A stretch of DNA of 64,000 nucleotides from Cohaesibacter haloalkalitolerans (GCF_003574655.1 NZ_QNUM01000003.1:558001-622000); one strand, 5' to 3'. Shown: positions 52,117 through 60,987, counted from the first letter of the stretch. The notes: generated from the sequence alone by a model not told the origin. Translations and numbers: made by a program.

Positions 52117-53124
52117 ATGAAGAAAACGATCCTGGCCGCTGTTGGCGCTGCTCTCCTCCTTACTGCTCCCGCTTCGGCAAGCGATGCACCAAAGGAAATC
52201 CTCAACGTCTCCTACGACATCGCCCGTGAACTCTATGCGGCGATCAACCCCAAATTCCAGGCCTACTGGAAAGAGAAATCCGGTCAAGACATTGAGATCA
52301 AACAGTCTCACGCCGGTTCTTCCAAACAAGCGCGCGCCATCATGCAGGGTCTGAAGGCCGATATTGTCACCTTCAACCAGGTGCTCGACGTGCAGGTGCT
52401 GGCCGACAAGGGTGGCTTTGTCTCCAAGACCTGGCAGCAGGACCTGCCCAACAACGCCTCGCCCTACTACTCCCTGCCCGCCTTCCTTGTGCGTGATGGC
52501 AACCCGAAAGGCATCAAGGACTGGAACGATCTGGTCCGCGATGACGTGAAGCTGGTCTTCCCGAACCCGAAAACCTCCGGCAACGCCCGCTACACCTATC
52601 TGGCGGCCTATGCCTATGCGCTGGAAAACAACGGCGGCGATGACGCCAAGGCGCGGGAATTCGTCGGCAAGCTGCTAAGCAACGTTGCCGTGTTCGACAC
52701 CGGCGGCCGTGGTGCGACCACCAGCTTCGTCGAGCGTGAAATTGGCGATGTGTTGATCACCTTCGAGGCGGAAGTGGAAAACATCCGCACCCAGTATGGC
52801 ACAGACAAGTATGAGCGCGTCGTACCGCAGACCTCCCTCCTGGCCGAGTTCCCGGTAGCGCTCGTGCAGAAGGTGGCCGAAAAGCGCGGAAGCGTCGATG
52901 TCTCCACGGCCTATCTGGACTATCTCTACAGCGAAGAAGCGCAGGATATCATCGCCTCCTTCAACAACCGCGTGCACAATGAAACCGTCAAGGCGAAATA
53001 CGCCGCAAACTTCCCTGAAGTGCGCCTGATCCGTGTCGAAGACGTGTTCGGCAGCTGGGAAAAAGCCAACAAGACCCACTTCGCCGAAGGCGGTGTGCTG
53101 GATCAGGTCTTCACAGCCAAGTAA
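52117..53124 (+). CDS. sbp: Sulfate ABC transporter periplasmic binding protein
   Basis: A 335-residue binding protein of the Sbp/CysP family that captures sulfate for CysTWA. Signal peptide at residues 1-22 (KKTILAAVGAALLLTAPASA). The mature start ILNVSYDIARELYAAINPKF, QSHAGSSKQARAIMQGLKAD and VTFNQVLDV-type segments are classic, as are PNPKTSGNARYTYLAAYAYA and the C-terminal NFPEVRLIRVEDVFGSWEKA. ATG at 52117 was chosen over an in-frame ATG at 52075 because it starts the signal peptide. A hairpin follows the gene. Confidence 0.95.
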   Translation: MKKTILAAVGAALLLTAPASASDAPKEILNVSYDIARELYAAINPKFQAYWKEKSGQDIEIKQSHAGSSKQARAIMQGLKADIVTFNQVLDVQVLADKGGFVSKTWQQDLPNNASPYYSLPAFLVRDGNPKGIKDWNDLVRDDVKLVFPNPKTSGNARYTYLAAYAYALENNGGDDAKAREFVGKLLSNVAVFDTGGRGATTSFVEREIGDVLITFEAEVENIRTQYGTDKYERVVPQTSLLAEFPVALVQKVAEKRGSVDVSTAYLDYLYSEEAQDIIASFNNRVHNETVKAKYAANFPEVRLIRVEDVFGSWEKANKTHFAEGGVLDQVFTAK

Positions 53125-53148
53125 TCCTCCCTCCCCCCACGATAAGCC

Positions 53149-53181
53149 GGTCTCGGGGCAGCCAATGCTCCGAGACCTTTT
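53149..53181 (+). terminator. Attenuator between sbp and cysT
   Basis: GGTCTCGGGGCA (53149-53160) pairs with TGCTCCGAGACC (53166-53177) with one G-T wobble and a 5-nt loop, followed by TTTT. A moderate terminator inside the operon would give more binding protein than permease. Confidence 0.75.
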
Positions 53182-53216
53182 GCATCTTCAAGCAAGTCTC
53201 AAGGATCAGGCCTACA

Positions 53217-54095
53217 ATGACCCGTTCAATCGCCGCTTCATCGCCCGGAAGATCGCGACCGATCCGGAAATCCCGGACTATCATGCCCGGCTTTTCCCTC
53301 ACGCTGGGGACGTGCCTGCTGTTTGTCTGCCTGATCATCCTGCTGCCACTCAGCGGCCTGTTCTGGCAGATGAGCCAACTTGGTCTTGCTGACTATTTTT
53401 CCATCATCACGTCGGACCGCACCCTTGCCGCCTTCCGCGTCACGATCACGGCAGCGGCCTTTGCCACCATTTTCAATGCCGTGTTCGGACTGCTGCTGGC
53501 CTATGTTCTGGTGCGCTATTCCTTTCCCGGAAAGCGCCTGCTCGACGCTCTGGTCGATCTGCCGTTTGCACTGCCGACAGCGGTCGCCGGGATTGCACTG
53601 GTGGCGCTCTATGACAAGAACGGCTGGGTGGGCGTTCTGTTGGAAGCAGCAAACCTCAAGGTAGCCTACACCTGGTGGGGCATCGCGCTTGCCATGATGT
53701 TCACCTCCGTTCCCTTCGGCGTGCGCACTGTCCAGCCCGTGCTCGAAAGCCTCCAGCCCGACACGGAAGAAGCCGCCCGCACCCTGGGCGCCCGTGACTG
53801 GCAGGTCTTCCGCCACATCGTGTTTCCGCAGGTCTGGCCGAGCTTCATCACCGGAGCCTCTCTGGCTTTTGCCCGCTCGCTGGGGGAATTCGGCGCGGTG
53901 ATCTTCATCGCGGGCAACATGCCCTTCAAGACCGAAATCGCCTCGCTGCTAATCATGATCCGGCTAGAGGAATATGACTACCCGGCAGCCAGCGCCATTG
54001 CGGGCACGATCCTGCTGATCGCACTCGCAGTGCTGGTTGCGGCCAATATCGCGCAAGCGCGCGCCACCAGACATCTGCACAAAGGGAGCGCCTGA
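53217..54095 (+). CDS. cysT: Sulfate ABC transporter permease CysT (CysU)
   Basis: A 292-residue inner-membrane permease with six or so helices. PGFSLTLGTCLLFVCLIILL opens the first helix; the cytosolic coupling loop, EEAARTLGARDWQVFRHIVF, followed by PQVWPSFITGASLAFARSLG (EAA motif), interacts with CysA. The start at 53217 has AGGATCAGG upstream and a basic N-terminus as in the family; an ATG at 53283 is possible. Two nucleotides separate it from cysW. Confidence 0.94.
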   Translation: MTRSIAASSPGRSRPIRKSRTIMPGFSLTLGTCLLFVCLIILLPLSGLFWQMSQLGLADYFSIITSDRTLAAFRVTITAAAFATIFNAVFGLLLAYVLVRYSFPGKRLLDALVDLPFALPTAVAGIALVALYDKNGWVGVLLEAANLKVAYTWWGIALAMMFTSVPFGVRTVQPVLESLQPDTEEAARTLGARDWQVFRHIVFPQVWPSFITGASLAFARSLGEFGAVIFIAGNMPFKTEIASLLIMIRLEEYDYPAASAIAGTILLIALAVLVAANIAQARATRHLHKGSA

Positions 54096-54097
54096 CC

Positions 54098-54961
54098 ATG
54101 ACCGTATCAACGAGCAGACCGGCGATCACCAACCCTAAGGTTCTGGCGCTGTTTCGCAAGCAGGCCCGCAAACGTGCCCTCTTGATCGCCATCGCCATCA
54201 CCTTTGCGCTGATTGTCATGGCTCTGCCTGTGATCGCGATCTTCACTCGCGCCTTTGCCGAGGGGCTGGCGATCTACTGGTCCAACATTATCATGCCCGA
54301 AACACTGCACGCCATCTGGCTGACGGTGCTGACGGCGCTCATCGTGCTGCCCATCAACCTCGCTTTCGGCATCGCCGCGTCATGGGCCATCGTGCATTAT
54401 CGCTTTCCCGGACGCCGGGCGTTGCAAACCATCATCGAGCTGCCTTTCTCGATTTCGCCCATCGTCGCCGGGCTCTGCTATTTGCTGATCTATGGTTCCA
54501 TGGGGCTCGTCGGCAGTTGGCTGGATGGCTTCGACATCCAGTTGATGTTCAATCTCACCGGCATCGTGCTGGTCTCGCTATTCGTCACCTGCCCGTTCGT
54601 GGCGCGGGAACTGATCCCGCTGATGGAAATCGCCGGACAGGATCAGGAAGAAGCCGCCCTGACGCTCGGAGCAACCGGCTGGCAGACCTTTCTTCATGTC
54701 ACGCTGCCGAAGATCAAGTGGGCGCTGCTCTATGGGGCCATTCTGGCCAACGCCCGCGTCATCGGCGAGTTTGGTGCGGTCAGCGTTGTCTCGGGCAACA
54801 TCCGCGGCGAGACCATGACGCTGCCACTGCAGGTGCAGCTGCTCTATGACGACTACAATGCCACCGGCGCCTTCGCGGCAGCCACGGTTCTGACGGTGAT
54901 TGCCGTCATCACGCTTGTTTTGCGCTCTGCCATCGAGGCACGCCACCCGCACGGGCACTAA
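54098..54961 (+). CDS. cysW: Sulfate ABC transporter permease CysW
   Basis: A 287-residue permease partner of CysT. The motif ARELIPLMEIAGQDQEEAAL, then TLGATGWQTFLHVTLPKIKW, is the EAA coupling loop; GEFGAVSVVSGNIRGETMTL and LQVQLLYDDYNATGAFAAAT are signatures of CysW. About six hydrophobic segments. GGGAG precedes the ATG; cysA follows after 20 nt. Confidence 0.95.
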   Translation: MTVSTSRPAITNPKVLALFRKQARKRALLIAIAITFALIVMALPVIAIFTRAFAEGLAIYWSNIIMPETLHAIWLTVLTALIVLPINLAFGIAASWAIVHYRFPGRRALQTIIELPFSISPIVAGLCYLLIYGSMGLVGSWLDGFDIQLMFNLTGIVLVSLFVTCPFVARELIPLMEIAGQDQEEAALTLGATGWQTFLHVTLPKIKWALLYGAILANARVIGEFGAVSVVSGNIRGETMTLPLQVQLLYDDYNATGAFAAATVLTVIAVITLVLRSAIEARHPHGH

Positions 54962-54981
54962 GGAAAGACGAGGAAAAAGCC

Positions 54982-55734
54982 ATGTCTCTACAGATCCGCG
55001 AGATCAGCAAATATTACGGCTCCAATCTGGTGCTTGATGCGGTCAGCCTTGACTTCAAGCCGGGCGAGTTCATTGCCCTGCTCGGGCCATCCGGCTCGGG
55101 CAAGACCACCCTTCTGCGCACCATCGCTGGCTTGCAGTTCGCCGAGGGCGGTTCGCTGCTGTTTGATGGCGAGGACATCACCGGGCTCGACGCCCGCAAG
55201 CGCCGCTTCGGCATGGTGTTCCAGAACTATGCCCTGTTCGAACACATGACGGTTGCCGATAACGTGGCCTTTGGCCTCAAGGTGCGAGATCGCAAGAGCC
55301 GCCCCTCCTCGGGCGAGATCGCCAAGCGTGTCGAAAACCTGCTAGAGATGGCCCAGATCAGCCATCTGGCGGATCGATATCCGGGCCAGTTGTCCGGCGG
55401 CCAGCGTCAGCGGGTGGCCTTGACCCGCGCTCTTGCCATTGAGCCAAGACTGTTGCTGCTCGATGAACCCTTCAGCGCTCTTGATGCCCGCGTGCGCAAG
55501 GATCTGCGCGCCTCCCTGCGCAGCCTGCAGCGACAGGTCGGCGTTGGCGCCATCCTCGTCACCCACGATCAGGAAGAGGCCTTCGAGTTGGCCGACCGCA
55601 TCGCCGTGATGGCCGATGGCCGGATCGAACAGTTCGACACGCCCGCCAATCTGCTGAAGAACCCTTCGTCGCCCTTCGTCGCCGAATTCCTCGAAGGCTC
55701 GGAAGCCTACAACCATTCCGGCGCAGGCATTTGA
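54982..55734 (+). CDS. cysA: Sulfate/thiosulfate import ATP-binding protein CysA (short form)
   Basis: A 250-residue ABC ATPase. Walker A GPSGSGKTTLLRTIAGL near residue 35-51, Q-loop VFQNYALFEHMTV near 80, signature LSGGQRQRVALTRALA near 135, Walker B LLLLDEPFSALD near 155, and switch His in VTHDQEEAFELADR. CysA proteins are commonly about 330-360 residues with a C-terminal TOBE-like regulatory domain; here the protein stops shortly after FVAEFLEGSEAYN, so that domain is missing. Core ATPase appears complete. No terminator was found after it. Confidence 0.92.
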   Translation: MSLQIREISKYYGSNLVLDAVSLDFKPGEFIALLGPSGSGKTTLLRTIAGLQFAEGGSLLFDGEDITGLDARKRRFGMVFQNYALFEHMTVADNVAFGLKVRDRKSRPSSGEIAKRVENLLEMAQISHLADRYPGQLSGGQRQRVALTRALAIEPRLLLLDEPFSALDARVRKDLRASLRSLQRQVGVGAILVTHDQEEAFELADRIAVMADGRIEQFDTPANLLKNPSSPFVAEFLEGSEAYNHSGAGI

Positions 55735-55942
55735 TGACACTTGCAGTAGAGCCCCCATAGGCAAACTTGCCAAGGTCAAACTCACTATGCTTAACGAAAA
55801 GAAAATAAACTATACATCTCAATATCTTAATTGGAACATATTGTCGCAGGACGGGAATGTATAACGAATCTTAGATTTCCATGGCTACAACCATTGATGG
55901 CCAGAACCGGTTTCAATAGGGGCTGGCTGAGTAAACCAGAGT

Positions 55943-57316
55943 ATGGACATCAGCTCCGCCAGGCGCACCGGCTCGCATGAGCAAGCCGCCAGAGACCGAG
56001 CTGATGGACGATGGAAGAAGTCAATGGAAGAAGCGTTCGTCAGTTGCCTGAGCGAATATGGCATGGCTCCGGCAAAAGCCTATCAGCAGATAACGGAAGA
56101 ACTGGCCGGAGACGGCAATCCCTATCAGGATCTGGGCAGCTTCACCGCCGTCCGGATGCAGCCGGAAGCCAACCGCCTCATCTGCGACACCCTTGGCAAG
56201 AATCTCGCCAACCAGAATGAATATGGTGAAACGACCAGCATTCACAAAAAGCTTGTCGCCACCATCGCCGACCTTCTCCACGCGCCCGACCCGGCCCATG
56301 CCGCAGGCACCTCCACATCGGGCTCGTCGGAAGCCTGTGCCATAGCCATGCTCATGCACAAGTGGCTCTGGCAGGCAGGAACCACGACCGAGAGCCGAAA
56401 GCCGCGCGGCATTCCCAATATCGTCCTTGGCACCAACGCCCATCTGGTCTGGCGCAAATTTGCCCTCTATCTGGGTGTCGAAGTGCGCGAAGCTCCCTTC
56501 GATGGCATCAACAATTATCCCCTAGGGGCCATGCTGTCGCTCATTGATGAAAACACCATTTGCGTTGTCGCCGTGATGGGCTCCACCTTCTCCGGCTTCT
56601 GCGATCCGGTGAAGGAGATCAATGGCGCCCTGATGGAAATGAACGCCCGCAACGGCTGGAACGTCGGCATTCATGTCGACGGCGCGATCGGCGGCTTCAT
56701 CCTGCCCTTTGTCACCAACAGCCGGAAACCGGTGTGGGATTTTGCCCTGCCGCTGGTGCGCTCCATCAACCTGTCTGGCCACAAGTTCGGACTGGTCTAC
56801 CCCGGTCTCGGCTGGCTCATGCTGCGCGATCAGACCATGATCCCCGAGCATATGAACATGACCGCCAGCTATCTCACCGGTAACACCCAATCCTATGCGA
56901 TTTCCTTCTCGCGCTCGTCATCGCTGGTCATCGCCCAATATTTCAACTTCCTCCATTACGGACGGGCAGGTTATGGCGCAGTGATCGAGAAGTGCCTCAA
57001 GAATGCCCGTCATGTCGCCTCCGGCCTTGAAGCCATGGGCTGTTTCGAACTGATCAGCGACCTCACCCTGCCGGTGATCGCCTTCAGCTTCACCTCGGGT
57101 CTTGAAGGACGGGAAGCGGACTTTACCAGCGCCCTGCGATCAAAAGGCTGGATGCTGCCCTTCTACCAGATGCCCGCAGGCATAGAGTGCAAGGCGATGC
57201 GCATTGTCATCCGCGAAGACATGTCCCGTGAGCGGCTTGAAGCACTACTGACAGATATCGCCGAAGCTGTCGCCTCGCTCTCCCCCCAAACCTGTCTCTA
57301 TCGGCAGGCAGGTTAG
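55943..57316 (+). CDS. gad: Glutamate decarboxylase
   Basis: A 457-residue PLP enzyme that converts glutamate to GABA and CO2, using up a proton. The PLP site is visible: GTSTSGSSEACAIAMLM (phosphate loop, residues 122-138), the HVDGA aspartate (246) that contacts the pyridine nitrogen, and the Schiff-base Lys281 in SINLSGHKFGLVYPGLGW. The N-terminal ITEELAGDGNPYQDLGSFTA and LIDENTICVVAVMGSTFSGF are Gad-like. Start at 55943 has a weak ribosome site; an ATG at 56024 with GGAAGAAG may be the true start and would drop 27 poorly conserved residues. First gene of a four-gene operon; no GadC-type antiporter adjoins it. Closely related decarboxylases acting on other acidic or aromatic amino acids cannot be fully excluded. 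Confidence 0.87.
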   Translation: MDISSARRTGSHEQAARDRADGRWKKSMEEAFVSCLSEYGMAPAKAYQQITEELAGDGNPYQDLGSFTAVRMQPEANRLICDTLGKNLANQNEYGETTSIHKKLVATIADLLHAPDPAHAAGTSTSGSSEACAIAMLMHKWLWQAGTTTESRKPRGIPNIVLGTNAHLVWRKFALYLGVEVREAPFDGINNYPLGAMLSLIDENTICVVAVMGSTFSGFCDPVKEINGALMEMNARNGWNVGIHVDGAIGGFILPFVTNSRKPVWDFALPLVRSINLSGHKFGLVYPGLGWLMLRDQTMIPEHMNMTASYLTGNTQSYAISFSRSSSLVIAQYFNFLHYGRAGYGAVIEKCLKNARHVASGLEAMGCFELISDLTLPVIAFSFTSGLEGREADFTSALRSKGWMLPFYQMPAGIECKAMRIVIREDMSRERLEALLTDIAEAVASLSPQTCLYRQAG

Positions 57317-57326
57317 GAGGCCAGAC

Positions 57327-58391
57327 ATGACAACCCGTTTCCGCTCGCTTATGTCTCATCTGGTTCAGACGCTCGTCGCCCTGCTTCTACTGCTCTCGCC
57401 AACCTGCGCCGCAGAGCCGACGACCGCTCCTGCCTTCAAAGAGGCCACCAAGGCCAGTGTCGCCATCAACATCAACAAGATCTACGAGTTCAACGAACTC
57501 AACGAAACCTATGTCATCGATGGCTATCTGGTTGTTTCCTGGAAGGACAAGGCGCTGGCCGAGCGGATGCGATCAGGCGTGGCTCTTCCCGATATTTACG
57601 AGAATGACGCTATCGATGATCTCAAGGCCGAGGGCATCCGCATTCCCGCCATCGAGTTCATCAATGTCGTCGGTGACCGGAGCGTTGCCAACCGGCAGGT
57701 GGTGACCAGTGCCGATGGCACCGTGCTCTACAACGAGCGCTTTCAGGCCACCTTCTCGACCGCCATGGACTTCCGCAAGTTTCCCTTTGACACACAGAAA
57801 CTGGCCATCGAGCTGGAGTCCTTCTCCTTCGACAAGACCCACTTCGAATTTGTCAACCCGAAGGTCTACCCGGAACTGGTCAATCAGGAGATGCTGGCCG
57901 AGTGGAATATCGTCGACAAACAGGTCGCCGTCACGGACCAGGACTATTCCCACCTCACAGAGGACGGCAGCAAGACCGAGTTTTCCCGCTACAATCTGAC
58001 AATCACCCTTGAGCGCAAGTGCGATTACTACATCTGGAACTTCATGCTGCCGCTAATCCTGATCATCACCTCATCCTGGTGCGTGTTCTGGGTCGATGAT
58101 TTCCTGACCAATATCTCGATCGCCTTCACACTGATGTTGACAGTGGTTGCTTTCACCTTTCAAGCGACCAGCCTGTTGCCCCGGCTGCCCTATACCACCT
58201 TCATGGGCATGCTCACGATCCTCGGTTATCTGAGCATCTTTGCCAGCATGGTGGTCATCATCGCCGCTGAATTGCTGGTCAGGAAATCCGATACGTTCGA
58301 CAAGGCAAGGCTGATGCGGATGTCCCGCTATCTCTATCCGCTGAGCATCGTCCTCATCATTGCCTTCGAAGTCCGCTATTTCAACCTCTAG
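57327..58391 (+). CDS. ELIC-like pentameric ligand-gated ion channel
   Basis: A 354-residue prokaryotic Cys-loop receptor homologue. Signal peptide 1-29; beta-sandwich ligand domain about 30-232 with the pro-loop MDFRKFPFDTQKLAIELESF (residues 147-166), equivalent to the Cys-loop but without the two cysteines; M1 about 234-254; pore helix M2 about 262-283, where AFTLMLTVVAF and, just after, LLPRLPYTT closely match what I recall of ELIC from Dickeya; M3 about 290-316; M4 about 335-352. M3-M4 loop is short, as in bacterial members. An AGGAGG site precedes the ATG, 10 nt after gad. ELIC is a cation channel opened by GABA and primary amines; the same ligand is inferred here from context only. Confidence 0.93.
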   Translation: MTTRFRSLMSHLVQTLVALLLLLSPTCAAEPTTAPAFKEATKASVAININKIYEFNELNETYVIDGYLVVSWKDKALAERMRSGVALPDIYENDAIDDLKAEGIRIPAIEFINVVGDRSVANRQVVTSADGTVLYNERFQATFSTAMDFRKFPFDTQKLAIELESFSFDKTHFEFVNPKVYPELVNQEMLAEWNIVDKQVAVTDQDYSHLTEDGSKTEFSRYNLTITLERKCDYYIWNFMLPLILIITSSWCVFWVDDFLTNISIAFTLMLTVVAFTFQATSLLPRLPYTTFMGMLTILGYLSIFASMVVIIAAELLVRKSDTFDKARLMRMSRYLYPLSIVLIIAFEVRYFNL

Positions 58392-58409
58392 CCCGTTTAG
58401 AATTTGCCC

Positions 58410-59792
58410 ATGGAAATCATCAAGACGCGCCCAAAGCTTGAGGCCATCATCCTCTCAAGCCTTGTGGTTTCCCTGATCTGCTTTCTGGCGTTTCTCATCT
58501 ACAGCAAGTCCGAAGATGTGCTGGAGAAGGAAATCAAGATCGGCCTGCTCTCCAATGTCTCGGCGGCGGCAACAACCATCAACGGCGATCTGCACAGGAC
58601 CTTCACGGCTAACACCGCCCACACCGATCCGGCCTATCTTTCCGCCATCGAGCCGCTGGAACGGATCCGGCAGGCATCCACCAACATCCGCTATATCTAC
58701 ACCAACATCCTCAAGGACGGTCGGGTCTATTTTGTCCTCAACCCGAGCCCCCAGAACGACAATGACGGCGACGGCCAGCCCGACCAACCGCCAGCACTAA
58801 TGGAGCTCTATGACGACGCCGCACCCGAACTGATCACAGCCTTGAAAACCCAGACAACGGTGGTCTCCGACCCCTATACCGACAAATGGGGCACCTTCAT
58901 CAGCGCCTATGCACCCTTCCATGACGCGGAGGGACGCTTTGTCGGCGTACTGGGCATGGACCTGCAGCTCGATGATTTCTACCAGCGGATCTATCCCATC
59001 CGCCTTGCCTTTGAAAAAACCGCCTTCATCGTCATTTTCATCGGCCTGATCATCGGTCTGCTCACATGGCTTTCACGCAAATACACTGTCTGGCTTGCGG
59101 CCTCGAACGGTGCGCTGTGCAAAGAGCTGGCCCAGCACGACCAACGCCTCGCGACAACGACCAAGGGCTTCGTTTCACTTGTTGAAGCCATCGCCGAGCG
59201 GACGAAAGAAGCAGAAACGGTGCGCTGGATCAATGGCTGGCTTGCCTATCTCAAGGTGTCGTCCCAAAAGCCAACCGGTGAAGACAATTTCAATCTCGAC
59301 ACCCTGCTAGAGCGTGTCGCCTCCGCCGCTGTGCTGAAAGGTGGTGTGGAACTTTCAAGAGATGCCACGATCCCGCAAGTCCTTTCGAGCGATCAGGCAT
59401 GCCTTGAAAAGCTGATTGTCGGCCTCGTCAGCCGTTTTCAGACCATCAGCAGGACTGGCAGGATAACCCTTGCGCTTCACCAACAGGCAGAAGGCGTCGG
59501 CGACATCCTGCTGCGCCTGACCATTAGCGCCCCCACGCTGGCCCATCCGCTCTCCGAGGCAGACAAGACACTTGCACCAGACCTCACGGCTGCGGCAAAC
59601 ACTGGCGTGGAAGATCTCGACTTTTTCACCTGCATCAAGATCATCCGCTCAATGGGCGGCAAGGTCCAGTGGCAACAGACGGGGGCAGCAACAGCGCTTG
59701 AGGTTGACCTCACACTCAGCAAGAGCCGCGAAACCCTACTTGATGAAAACAACCTTGCCGCCGACCTGAAAGCCGGGGTGGCAGCCGAATGA
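58410..59792 (+). CDS. Membrane Cache-domain sensor with degenerate histidine-kinase-like C-terminus
   Basis: A 460-residue two-helix protein. Helix 1 (about 12-31) and helix 2 (about 203-222) flank a periplasmic region of about 170 residues with a Cache/PDC-like pattern (IRYIYTNILKDGRVYFVLNP, FISAYAPFHDAEGRFVGVLG, MDLQLDDF). Within it DNDGDGQPD (117-125) has the DxDxDGxxD spacing of a calcium-binding loop. The cytoplasmic half resembles a DHp-ATPase pair (NFNLDTLLERVASAA, then LEKLIVGLVSRFQTISRTGR, then IIRSMGGKVQWQQTGAATAL), but the N-box asparagine, the phospho-acceptor His-Glu and the glycine boxes are not evident. It may be an inactive kinase or signalling scaffold. ATG at 58410 used; TTG 6 nt upstream is an alternative. 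Confidence 0.75.
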   Translation: MEIIKTRPKLEAIILSSLVVSLICFLAFLIYSKSEDVLEKEIKIGLLSNVSAAATTINGDLHRTFTANTAHTDPAYLSAIEPLERIRQASTNIRYIYTNILKDGRVYFVLNPSPQNDNDGDGQPDQPPALMELYDDAAPELITALKTQTTVVSDPYTDKWGTFISAYAPFHDAEGRFVGVLGMDLQLDDFYQRIYPIRLAFEKTAFIVIFIGLIIGLLTWLSRKYTVWLAASNGALCKELAQHDQRLATTTKGFVSLVEAIAERTKEAETVRWINGWLAYLKVSSQKPTGEDNFNLDTLLERVASAAVLKGGVELSRDATIPQVLSSDQACLEKLIVGLVSRFQTISRTGRITLALHQQAEGVGDILLRLTISAPTLAHPLSEADKTLAPDLTAAANTGVEDLDFFTCIKIIRSMGGKVQWQQTGAATALEVDLTLSKSRETLLDENNLAADLKAGVAAE

Positions 59793-60949
59793 AACAGATC
59801 ACACCCTTCATTCTGGTGCTCGCCGCCTTTGGTATTCAGCTCTCCTCAGGCATCAACTACATCACCTTTCCGCTGGTCCTGCAGTCGCAGGGCGTGACCA
59901 ACGCACTGATCGGCTTCGTGATGTCATGCGACATCCTTGCCCTCATCGTCTTTTCCAGCCGCATATCCACGGTCGTCAAGAAATTCGGCGTCATCAACAC
60001 CATCATCATCTGCTCGATCACCCGCTTCGCCGTGGTCTATTTCCTTTCGGGCAACGACATGATCATCGGCTGGATTGGTGGCATGTTTCTCTATGGCCTG
60101 ACCACCAGCGCGCTGCTGGTCGTCCTGCAGACATGGCTCAACATGGTCTCGACCGGCAAGCTGAAGGGGTTGATCATGGGGCTCTATTCATCGGCCCTGT
60201 CATTGGGCGTTGCTCTTGCCCCTCTCCTGCTGCGCCTTACCGACATGCACAGTCACATGCCATTCCTCATGAGCGGGGTCATTTCGCTGGTCGTGCTGCT
60301 CGTCATGCTGACCGTGCTCAAGAGCCGCCCCTCCTTCCATACAGACAAGAAGGCCCGCATCGGCTTCGTGTTCAGGCATGCAAGGTTGATCATGCTCTCG
60401 GCTATCGTTGGCGGCTTCTGTTTCTTTGGCTTGCCGTCGTTCCTCACCATCTATGGCATCAAGAACGGCCTCAAGGCTGAAGATGCCGCGCTGCTGCTGA
60501 CCATGTTCATGCTCGGCAGCGTGACACTCGGCATGCTGGTCAGCACGGCCTCCGCCTTCATAAACCACTATCGTCTGGTCTTCATCTGCGTCTGTACTTC
60601 GGTCTTCTGCGCCTCATTCCTGTCACTGGCCATCTACTCGCACCTGTTGGTGGCTCTGGGGCTGCTCTACCTCTGGGGCGGCTGCATGGGGGGCATCTAC
60701 GCTCTTGGGCTGAACATCATCGGCGAACAGTTCCGGCAGGAAGACCAGATGTCCGCCAACATGACCTATACGCTGATGGACGCCATCGGCGGCATGGTCG
60801 GACTGTGCATCATCGGAACCAGCATGGACTTCATCGGTGCTGAGGGGCTTTCCTACACCATCGTGATCGCCGCCATGGTCTATCTGGTCTATCTCTTCAC
60901 GGCACTGGGGTCCCGCCTCAACACGAAGGAAGCGGATGCAACGATCTGA
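59789..60949 (+). CDS. MFS transporter
   Basis: A 386-residue major facilitator with about twelve hydrophobic segments. The start MKQITPFILVLAAFGIQLSS begins helix 1; the cytosolic loop SRISTVVKKFGVINTII between helices 2 and 3 and MGLYSSALSLGVALAPLLLR in helix 5 fit the fold, and the two halves are separated by a loop (KSRPSFHTDKKARIGF) near residue 180-195. Its ATG overlaps the stop of the Cache-domain gene by 4 nt, so it belongs to the operon. Substrate is unknown; GABA or another amine is suggested by neighbours only. A strong terminator follows. Confidence 0.87.
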   Translation: MKQITPFILVLAAFGIQLSSGINYITFPLVLQSQGVTNALIGFVMSCDILALIVFSSRISTVVKKFGVINTIIICSITRFAVVYFLSGNDMIIGWIGGMFLYGLTTSALLVVLQTWLNMVSTGKLKGLIMGLYSSALSLGVALAPLLLRLTDMHSHMPFLMSGVISLVVLLVMLTVLKSRPSFHTDKKARIGFVFRHARLIMLSAIVGGFCFFGLPSFLTIYGIKNGLKAEDAALLLTMFMLGSVTLGMLVSTASAFINHYRLVFICVCTSVFCASFLSLAIYSHLLVALGLLYLWGGCMGGIYALGLNIIGEQFRQEDQMSANMTYTLMDAIGGMVGLCIIGTSMDFIGAEGLSYTIVIAAMVYLVYLFTALGSRLNTKEADATI

Positions 60950-60987
60950 CCGCACAGCGTGAAGCAGTTGATAAAGTCAGACAGAAC

